The notes under the pieces: model-generated
What the model saw: the letters and a program-made list of their open reading frames with translations, nothing else
What the model was told of the DNA's origin: nothing
The model's database searches: none
Source: Cyanobium sp. N.Huapi 1H5
Lineage (GTDB): Bacteria; Cyanobacteriota; Cyanobacteriia; PCC-6307; Cyanobiaceae
NCBI RefSeq assembly: GCF_024345535.1
Contig: NZ_JAGQBH010000005.1
Location: forward strand, 230,779-294,778
DNA length: 64,000 nt
Direction: 5' to 3'
Shown: positions 58,341-64,000 of the stretch, piece by piece
Position numbering within the stretch: the first letter of the stretch is position 1
Layout: every line of letters starts with the position of its first letter
Position numbers and translations under genes: made by a program

Positions 58341-58982
58341 ATGACCAGCGGTGCCCTCACGGCCGGGGTCGTGGTGCTGCTGCTGAGTCTTGCCGCCGTG
58401 GTCGGTCCGCTCGTCGGACTCTCCCCCTGGTGGGTCACCCTGCTGGTGGCCCTGGGCCTGGGTTCCCTCACCGTGGACGCGGCCCGCTTCGGCGGTCGGG
58501 GCGGCCACCTGCTCGCCGAGGCTTTGCCTGGCGGCGCGTGGCGCCTGCGCCGCATCGCCGTCCATGAGGCCGGTCATGCCCTGGCAGCCGACAGCGACGG
58601 CCTGGAGGTCCGGCGGGTGCTGGTGGGCAGCCTGGCCTGTCTGCAGGCCGGCGTCGACAGCGGCGGCTGCACCGAATTCGCCCTGCCCGAGAGCGTCAGG
58701 CTCTCCGCCGAGGACCTGCGCCGCTGGAGCCGGGTGCTGCAGGCCGGCATGGTGGCCGAGACCCTGGTCTACGGCGACAGCGTCGGCGGCGATGACGACC
58801 GGGCGCTGCTGGGCCGCCTCTGGGGTCTCTCGGGCTTCGATGTCGAGATGGCCCGGCTCGAGCAGCGCCGGGCACGACGGGAGGTGGAGCAGGCCCTGCG
58901 GGCGCGCCGCGCCGAGATCGAAGCCGAGGCCGACCGGCTGCTGGCGGCGGCCCCCCGATTCGGACGCCGGTCCCCTTCATGA
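58341..58982 (+). CDS. Membrane-bound M41-like (FtsH-related) zinc peptidase without AAA domain
   Basis: 213 residues. Two TM helices (about 8-27 and 30-47) are followed by a soluble domain whose HEAGHA (75-80) is the FtsH zinc motif. After a gap comes LQAGMVAETLVYGDSVGGDDDR (134-154), where FtsH has GRAAEEVIFG...GAxxD with the third ligand Asp. So the peptidase fold of FtsH looks kept while the ATPase is absent. The C-terminal 45 residues form a coiled coil rich in Arg/Glu. Active or pseudo-enzyme cannot be decided. Stop overlaps the larC ATG. Confidence 0.65.
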   Translation: MTSGALTAGVVVLLLSLAAVVGPLVGLSPWWVTLLVALGLGSLTVDAARFGGRGGHLLAEALPGGAWRLRRIAVHEAGHALAADSDGLEVRRVLVGSLACLQAGVDSGGCTEFALPESVRLSAEDLRRWSRVLQAGMVAETLVYGDSVGGDDDRALLGRLWGLSGFDVEMARLEQRRARREVEQALRARRAEIEAEADRLLAAAPRFGRRSPS

Positions 58983-60202
58983 CCCTGGCCCTGCTGGATT
59001 GCCCCACCGGTCTGGCCGGCAACATGCTGCTGGCGGCCCTGCTGGACCTCGGCCTTCCCCAGGAGGTGATCGCGGCGCCCCTGGCCGCCCTGGGGCTGGA
59101 GGGGCGCTACCGGCTGCGGATCGAGGAGCGGCGCAGCGCCGGGCTGCGGGGACTGCACCTGGCCGTGGAGGCCCTGGAATCCCAGCCGCACCATCGCCCC
59201 TGGGGGGCGTTGCGGGGGCAGCTCCAGGCCGCCCCCCTGGAGCCGGCGCTGCAGCAGAGGGTGCTGGCGGTGTTCGGCCTGCTGGCGGAGGCGGAGGCGG
59301 CGGTCCATGGCCACGCCGCCGAGGCCGTGGAATTCCACGAGGTGGGGGCGATCGATGCTCTTGTGGACATCGTCGGGGTCTGCGCCGGGCTGCTCCATCT
59401 GGGGGTGGAGCAGCTCGTCTGCGGTGTGCCGCCGGCGGGCCACGGCCGGGTCGTCACCGCCCACGGGGCCCTGCCCCTGCCCTCCCCGGCGGTGCTGGAG
59501 ATCGCCCGTTCCCGGGGCCTGCCGCTGGGCTCCAGCGAGGGTTTCCCCGCCGGCGAGCTCACCACCCCCACCGGGATGGCCCTGGCGGCCTGCTGGGCCG
59601 ACCGGTTCGGCCTCTCCCCCGCGGCCCTGCCGCTGCGGGTGGGGGTGGGCCTGGGCAGCCGCGAACTGGATCGGGCCAACCTGCTCCGCCTCACCCTGGC
59701 CCGTCCCCTGGCCGAGGCGGGTGCGGAGGGGGCCATCGAGGGGGGCGAGGTGCGCGAAGCCCTGCTGCAGCAGCAGGCCCAGATCGACGACGCCACGGCC
59801 GAGGACCTGGCCTACCTGGCCGAGGCCCTGCGCCGGGACGGGGCGCTGGAGGTGTTCAGCCAGCCGGTGGCGATGAAGAAGGGACGCACCGGCACCCTGA
59901 TGACGGCCCTGATGCCCCCGGAGCTGGGGCCCCGGCTGCGCCGGGTGTGGTGGCGCCACGGCACGACGCTGGGGGTGCGGGAGCAGCTGCAGGACCGCTG
60001 GATCCTGCCGCGGCAGAGCGAGACGCTGGCCACCCGGCTCGGGCCGGTGCGGATCAAGTGGGCCACCCTCCCGGACGGCCGCCGGCGGGCCAAGGCGGAG
60101 CACGCCGACCTCGTGGAGCTGGCCGGTCGGCTGGGACGCTCGATCGAGGAGGTGCGCGATGAGGTGCGCCGGGCCCTGGCCCCCGACGGGGGAGCCCCAT
60201 GA
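58979..60202 (+). CDS. larC: LarC, nickel-insertion protein of the nickel-pincer cofactor
   Basis: 407 residues in one frame. LarC inserts nickel into the pyridinium-dithiocarboxylate precursor made by LarB and LarE. Seen: start ALLDCPTGLAGNMLLAALLDLG, HGHAAEAVEFHEVGAIDALVDIVG near residue 108, PAGHGRVVTAHGALPLPSPAVLE, GELTTPTGMALAAC near residue 200, and the C-terminal LarC2 part with EVFSQPVAMKKGRTGTLMTAL. In several bacteria larC1 and larC2 need a frameshift; here they are fused. larB/larE are not in the window. ATGA coupling on both sides. Confidence 0.9.
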   Translation: MTLALLDCPTGLAGNMLLAALLDLGLPQEVIAAPLAALGLEGRYRLRIEERRSAGLRGLHLAVEALESQPHHRPWGALRGQLQAAPLEPALQQRVLAVFGLLAEAEAAVHGHAAEAVEFHEVGAIDALVDIVGVCAGLLHLGVEQLVCGVPPAGHGRVVTAHGALPLPSPAVLEIARSRGLPLGSSEGFPAGELTTPTGMALAACWADRFGLSPAALPLRVGVGLGSRELDRANLLRLTLARPLAEAGAEGAIEGGEVREALLQQQAQIDDATAEDLAYLAEALRRDGALEVFSQPVAMKKGRTGTLMTALMPPELGPRLRRVWWRHGTTLGVREQLQDRWILPRQSETLATRLGPVRIKWATLPDGRRRAKAEHADLVELAGRLGRSIEEVRDEVRRALAPDGGAP

Positions 60203-61281
60203 GCGCCTGGTCCCGCCACCTGCTGGGCCTGCGCCAGCGCCTGGGGAGCGGCCTCGGCGCCCTGCGGCGCCGGCTGCCGTCGCCCCCCAGGCTGCCGGCC
60301 CTGCCCGGCGGCCTGCGCCCCTGGATCACCCTGGGCAGCATCGGCTTCGTGATGGCGGCCCTGCTCAGCCACGGTCGCCAGCTGGTGCAGCTGCGGCTCG
60401 ATGGTCAGGGCTGGCTGTGGCTGCTCCTGGGGGTCGGCCTCAGCCTGCTCAGCCTGTTGGTCAACGGCCTGGCCTGGGGCGTGGTGCTGCGCTGGCTGGG
60501 CGTGCGTCCCGACTGGGCCGCGGTGGTGGAACTGCACGTGGCCACCAACCTGCGCAAGTTCCTGCCCGGGGGCATCTGGCATCTGGCCTCGCGGGTGCAG
60601 CGGCTGCGCAGCGAGGACGCGCCCCTGGCCGCGCCGGTCGGCACGACCATGGCGCTGGTGGCGGTGCTGCTCGATCCCCTGGTGGCGGCGGTGGCGGCCC
60701 TGGCGCTGGTGCCCCTCGGCGGCTGGCAGGGCGGACTGGGCCTCCTCTGTCTGCTGCCCCTGGCCCTGCTGCTGCCCCGCTGGCTCGATCCGCTGCTGCT
60801 GCGGCTGGAGCGGCGCCGGGCGCGGGACCTCGGCCTGGAGGAGGAGCTCGATCAGGAGCTGCCGCTGGAGCGCTCGAGCCTGCTGCGGGGCTATCCCTTG
60901 GCGCCCCTGCTGGCGGAGATGGCCTTCGTGCTGCTGCGCTTCTCCGGTTTCTGCTGCTGCATCCAGGCCTTCGACCTGCCGCTGGCGGGCGATGCCACCG
61001 TCTGGCTGGCGGGATTCGCCCTGGCCTGGACCGCCGGCCTGGTGGTGCCGGGGGCGCCCGGGGGCCTCGGGGTGTTCGAGGCGGTGCTGCTGCTGCGGAT
61101 GGGGGTGGCCCTGCCGGAGGCGCCGCTGCTGGCGGTGGCCCTCAGCTACCGCCTGATCGTCACGCTCACCGATCTGCTGGGGGCCGCCCTGGTGAGCCTG
61201 GACGGCAGCCTGGCCCGGGGGGCGTCGTCCGGCCCTTCGACGTCGGCCAGCACACCGACCTCCGACACCCCTTCTCAATAG
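60199..61281 (+). CDS. UPF0104 / lysylphosphatidylglycerol synthase TM-type membrane protein
   Basis: 360 residues, about eight TM helices. Family hallmarks: LRKFLPGGIWHLASRVQRL near residue 125 and LVVPGAPGGLGVFEAVLLLRMG near residue 290. The related MprF flippase domains move lipids, but this type has no synthase domain and no proved substrate. N-terminus is basic (about 35 residues before TM1). Coupled to larC by ATGA; followed by the Fur-family gene after 32 bases. Confidence 0.82.
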   Translation: MSAWSRHLLGLRQRLGSGLGALRRRLPSPPRLPALPGGLRPWITLGSIGFVMAALLSHGRQLVQLRLDGQGWLWLLLGVGLSLLSLLVNGLAWGVVLRWLGVRPDWAAVVELHVATNLRKFLPGGIWHLASRVQRLRSEDAPLAAPVGTTMALVAVLLDPLVAAVAALALVPLGGWQGGLGLLCLLPLALLLPRWLDPLLLRLERRRARDLGLEEELDQELPLERSSLLRGYPLAPLLAEMAFVLLRFSGFCCCIQAFDLPLAGDATVWLAGFALAWTAGLVVPGAPGGLGVFEAVLLLRMGVALPEAPLLAVALSYRLIVTLTDLLGAALVSLDGSLARGASSGPSTSASTPTSDTPSQ

Positions 61282-61313
61282 GCCCTAGTGTTGCGAAGGT
61301 CTGGGATCGCGTG

Positions 61314-61781
61314 GTGAACACTCCCCCCACCGGTCTGGCCCAGCCCCGCAGTCTGCGCACCACCCTGAACGACCGGGGCCAGCGGCTCACGCCCCAGCGT
61401 CAGCGGGTGCTGGATCTGTTCGAGCGGATCGGCGAGGGCAGCCACCTGAGCGCCGAGGAGGTCCACCTGCGCCTGGTGCGCAGCCAGGAGCGGGTGTCGC
61501 TGGCCACCGTGTACCGCACCCTGCGGCTGCTGAGCTCGATGGGGCTGCTGCAGGAGCTGGAGCTGCCGGAGGGGGGGCGCCGCTTCGAGCTGGCCGGTGA
61601 CGCCCACCGCGACCATCACCATCTGGTCTGTGTCCGCTGTGGCCGCACCGAGGAGTTCGAGAGCGGTGCCGTGCTGGCGGCCGGCGAGGCGGCGGCCGGG
61701 GCCTTCGGCTTCCGGCTGCTGGAGTGCGTCCTCAACGTGCGGGCCCTCTGTCCGGCCTGCGCGGCTGAGGAGCAGGGCTGA
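61314..61781 (+). CDS. Fur-family transcriptional regulator (Fur/Zur/PerR type)
   Basis: 155 residues from the GTG at 61314. DNA-binding winged helix: RLTPQRQRVLDLFERIG, LSAEEVHLRLVRSQERVSLATVYRTLRLL; then the dimerisation/metal domain: HRDHHHLVCVRCGRTEEFES (regulatory His and CxxC zinc site) and the second CPAC near the end. The subgroup is not fixed by sequence alone; the HRDHHHLVC form is common in cyanobacterial Fur, PerR and Zur. Stop is followed by the 391-base gap and the urea transporter. Confidence 0.9.
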   Translation: MNTPPTGLAQPRSLRTTLNDRGQRLTPQRQRVLDLFERIGEGSHLSAEEVHLRLVRSQERVSLATVYRTLRLLSSMGLLQELELPEGGRRFELAGDAHRDHHHLVCVRCGRTEEFESGAVLAAGEAAAGAFGFRLLECVLNVRALCPACAAEEQG

Positions 61782-62172
61782 GGGGGGTGCCGGGGCCGAG
61801 CAGGGGCAGTTGCAGTTGCTGATCGGCCCAGTGGGCCGCCAGGGCCGCCAGCAGGCTGGACCGGTCGCCACGGATGCGGAGCATGGGGGGGAGGGGGAGA
61901 GGTCGGCCTCCAGGCTGGGGCGCGCCCCCTTGGCCGGCCCGACCGATGGCACGTCTGCGGGCAGCGGATGACACCAGCTGGAGGTGCGCAGCTCATGAAG
62001 ACCCATGGCAGCGACGCGGCGAGCCCCCTAGACCGAGGGGGTGCCAGGAGGGGGAGACGCATGATCCGCTCGTCCCGGGCACGACTGCCGCTGCCGCCTT
62101 GATCGAACCCCATCCATCCACGGCTGATGGGGGCCTTTCCAACGGCGGTCCTGTCGTCACGGTGCCCTGGCC
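61782..62172. other. 391-base intergenic region before the urea transporter gene
   Basis: No convincing gene. On the minus strand a 50-codon frame (ATG at 61884) reads IRGDRSSLLAALAAHWADQQ, which looks coded and may be a small or decayed gene. A palindromic CCCCCT/AGGGGG stem lies at about 62027-62044. The promoter of the urea transporter must be in this region. No other site can be named from sequence. Confidence 0.4.
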
Positions 62173-63798
62173 ATGACCAACACCGGCCCCCCGGACCCCC
62201 GTCCCGTCCATCAGCTCCTGCACTCCCTGCTGGCGACGGAAGCGCCTGCCGCGAGCTGGCACGAGCGGTTGCTGCCCTGCAGTGGCACCCTGCTCCAGTT
62301 CACCAGCCGCTGGCGGGATCGGCGCGCCGTCGCTGCCGTGGTGGCGGCCTTGCGCAGCCTGGGCCAGGTGATCTTCATCAACAATCCCCTCAGCGGCCTG
62401 CTGCTGCTGCTGGCTCTGCTGCGTCAGTCGCCCACGGTGGCGCTGTTCGCCGCCTTCGGAATCGTGGCCGCCCACCTGGCGGCCAAGGCCCTCGGCAGCT
62501 CCTGGGATGACCGCCACAACGGCATCTACGGGTTCAACGGAGCCCTGGTGGGCAGTGCCATCGCCACCTTCGCCGATCTGGGTCCCCCCGGAGCTGTTCT
62601 GCTCTGGACGCTGGCGGCCCTGGGGGGTGGGGCGCTGAGTTCCGTGCTGGTCCACGGCCCGGGCCGCCGTCTGCATGCCGCCACCGGCCTGCCGCCGATG
62701 ACGCTGCCCTTCTGCCTGGTGACCTGGGGGTTGCTGGCGGTGGTCACCCTGGCGGACGTGCCGCCGCTGCAGCTCCACAATCCCGCGATGGTGCCACCGG
62801 CGGGTTCCGCCCTGCAGGCCTTTCTGCTGGCCCTGCCGAGGGGCTTCGGTCATGTCTTCTTCTGTGGTGATCTGGCCAGTGGCTGGTTGGTGCTGGCGGC
62901 CACGGCCGTGGCCAGCCCGATGGCGGCAGGGGTGGGTCTGATGGGGGCGGCGATCGGGGCGTTGGCGGGCCTGGCCAGCGGTGCCGCCGGCGCCGTCGGC
63001 CTGGGCCTCTGGAGCTACGACAGCGTTCTCAGCGCCATTGCCATCGGGGGCATCTTCCATGCCCCCACCAGGCGCAGCCTGGGGGCGGCGGCCCTGGCGG
63101 CCCTCGCCGCCAGCCTGCTCACCCCGCCCCTGGAGCGGCTGATGCCGCTCGGATTGCCAGCGCTCACCCTGTCCTTCCTTGTCGCCACCTTCGCCACCCT
63201 GCTGGTGGTGCGCCGGGCGCTGCCCACCGTGGTGCCGGTGGCGCTGCACGCGATCCTCACGCCGGAGGAACACCTGCGGCGCTATCTGGTGGCCCGGCGA
63301 CTGCTGAATGATTTCCGCTCCCGTCTGCGCGGGGCCGTGGGCGGAGGCGGCTGGATCCGGCTGGCCCCGTCGGCGGATCCGGCGCTGCTGGGGCGGCTCG
63401 AGGAGCTGTTCGAGCGTCTCGACCGCGACCGGGATGGGCAGCTGAGCCTGCCGGAACTGGTCGACGGAATCGAGCCGGGCCCCAGCGACCCTGCGGGGGC
63501 CCTGGCCAGGGTTCTGGCGGCCATGGACCTCGATGGCGACGGCGCGGTGGACAGGGCCGAGTTCATCGAGGTGATGCTGCGCCTGCGCCGACTCAGGGAC
63601 GGACAGGAGCGGCTGAAGCGCTACCTGATTCCTGTGGATGCGGATGGCGATGAGCGGCTCGACCCCGGCGAGATGGACCGGCTGCTGGGCAGCATCGGCC
63701 AACCGCCGCTCAATCGGCGGGAGCAGCTGGCGGTGTTCGGGCCTGAGCATTCCGGGCTGTCCTGGCATGCGTTCTTCGATCGGTTGCTGCTGACCTGA
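62173..63798 (+). CDS. Urea transporter (UT family) fused to a C-terminal three-EF-hand domain
   Basis: 541 residues. The first 360 form a UT-type channel: VIFINNPLSGLLLLLALL near residue 65, NGIYGFNGALVGSAIATFADLG near residue 117, later FSLP-type and the second half ALPRGFGHVFFCGDLASGW and GLWSYDSVLSAIAIGGIF. The two halves repeat, as in UT. The C-terminus has EF loops at 417-428 (DRDRDGQLSLPE), 452-463 (DLDGDGAVDRAE) and 489-500 (DADGDERLDPGE), with intact Asp/Glu ligands. UT proteins conduct urea along the gradient; a calcium-binding appendage is not standard in UT proteins I know. A Fur-family gene precedes it. Confidence 0.85.
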   Translation: MTNTGPPDPRPVHQLLHSLLATEAPAASWHERLLPCSGTLLQFTSRWRDRRAVAAVVAALRSLGQVIFINNPLSGLLLLLALLRQSPTVALFAAFGIVAAHLAAKALGSSWDDRHNGIYGFNGALVGSAIATFADLGPPGAVLLWTLAALGGGALSSVLVHGPGRRLHAATGLPPMTLPFCLVTWGLLAVVTLADVPPLQLHNPAMVPPAGSALQAFLLALPRGFGHVFFCGDLASGWLVLAATAVASPMAAGVGLMGAAIGALAGLASGAAGAVGLGLWSYDSVLSAIAIGGIFHAPTRRSLGAAALAALAASLLTPPLERLMPLGLPALTLSFLVATFATLLVVRRALPTVVPVALHAILTPEEHLRRYLVARRLLNDFRSRLRGAVGGGGWIRLAPSADPALLGRLEELFERLDRDRDGQLSLPELVDGIEPGPSDPAGALARVLAAMDLDGDGAVDRAEFIEVMLRLRRLRDGQERLKRYLIPVDADGDERLDPGEMDRLLGSIGQPPLNRREQLAVFGPEHSGLSWHAFFDRLLLT

Positions 63799-63850
63799 GG
63801 GCCTGGGTCCCGCAGCTTGGGCAGCACCCGTTCGCAACCACCAGCTGCTA

Positions 63851-63905
63851 TTGAGAATCGCTTGCAAAAGTGCCGGTGGGGCGTCTAGGTTGAGAGCCAT
63901 TCGCA
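63851..63905 (+). promoter_or_regulatory. Promoter with Fur-box-like sequences before the final gene
   Basis: TTGCAA (63862-63867), 18 bases, and TAGGTT (63886-63891) form a sigma70-type promoter. The 15-base TGAGAGCCATTCGCA (63891-63905) matches the Fur 7-1-7 consensus TGAGAAT-N-ATTCTCA at about 12 of 14 defined positions. A perfect left half TGAGAAT lies at 63852-63858. Repressor placement over -10/+1 would make the downstream gene iron-repressed. Confidence 0.6.
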
Positions 63906-63927
63906 ATAAGGCCCCTCCCTTCGCCCG

Positions 63928-64000
63928 ATGCGTTATCGCTTCCTCCCTGACGACCCCGCCAGTGCCGTGCGCATGCCCGCCGGTCAGACGGTCCTGCTCG
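63928..64000 (+). CDS. 5' end of a gene cut by the window edge, possibly ferredoxin-like
   Basis: 24 codons from an ATG, cut at base 64000: MRYRFLPDDPASAVRMPAGQ then TVLL. The strand-turn-strand with PAGQTVLL resembles the first strands of 2Fe-2S ferredoxin domains (VEVPAGQTLLEA), but 24 residues cannot prove it. Its promoter carries Fur-box-like sequences, which would suit an iron-related product. Confidence 0.45.
   Translation, partial: MRYRFLPDDPASAVRMPAGQTVLL

Noticed and set aside
61993..63906. A 637-codon minus-strand open frame over the urea transporter
   Set aside because: Gln/Gly/His-rich shadow; the plus strand has UT and EF-hand motifs.

Overview
The window is gene-dense, very GC-rich DNA from an oxygenic cyanobacterium. 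Photosynthesis genes prove the phylum: petC-petA (Rieske protein and cytochrome f), petG, psaF-psaJ, a high-light-inducible protein gene, chlI, cytM, crtL, and a plastoquinone-pathway ubiA homologue. The single-exon small picocyanobacterial gene set, the small intergenic gaps and the high GC point to the Cyanobium / freshwater-type Synechococcus lineage. That genus-level placement is inference from style and composition. No rRNA, insertion sequence, prophage, CRISPR array or origin is visible, so this looks like ordinary chromosome rather than an island.

Layout. 0-6 kb: LD-carboxypeptidase, UbiA prenyltransferase, exopolyphosphatase, a RodZ-like protein, tRNA-Val(CAC) and a lipoprotein. 5.6-9.4 kb (minus): petC-petA-lgt-cobM-alkB-like, a chain with 4-base stop/start overlaps. 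9.5-16.3 kb: DUF3067, tatC-rqcH, gmk, psaF-psaJ, tsaD, an Hli protein, pilT. 16.6-21 kb: UDP-GlcNAc 2-epimerase, an orphan HlyD-type adaptor, ychF, a beta-hydroxyacid dehydrogenase. 21-25.6 kb: a translationally coupled ABC ATPase / double-FtsX permease / secreted AttH-CrtC lipocalin-like module. 25.6-33.3 kb: an MFS carrier, a DUF1400 hydrolase, a peptide-type binding protein with one permease, an HpsJ-like membrane protein, and a secreted protein with a PGPLP/TM/Arg tail. 33.3-44.7 kb (mostly minus): hom, sufE, a tightly packed block (serine hydrolase, DUF3370, chlI, ruvC, 5-formyl-THF cycloligase), trmJ-cytM facing petG, then rsmD-hisH-LOG-trxA. 45-57.5 kb: guaB3, a CAAD membrane protein, a DUF39 homocysteine-biosynthesis protein, gyrA, a pentameric ligand-gated ion channel homologue, crtL, mqo, a PAP/fibrillin protein, exonuclease III and a TPR protein. 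57.6-64 kb (plus): an operon-like run (conserved unknown, M41-like membrane peptidase without AAA domain, LarC, UPF0104, Fur-family regulator), then a urea transporter fused to three EF-hands, then a gene cut by the window edge whose promoter carries Fur-box-like sequences.

The most interesting items are the ion-channel homologue (50.9-51.9 kb), the urea transporter-EF-hand fusion (62.2-63.8 kb), the stand-alone HEAGH peptidase in an operon with an intact larC and a Fur-family gene, the ABC/AttH module, and the HpsJ-like / sorting-signal protein pair. Several start sites are unusual: lgt and the LOG gene have no ATG/GTG/TTG at the place their families predict.
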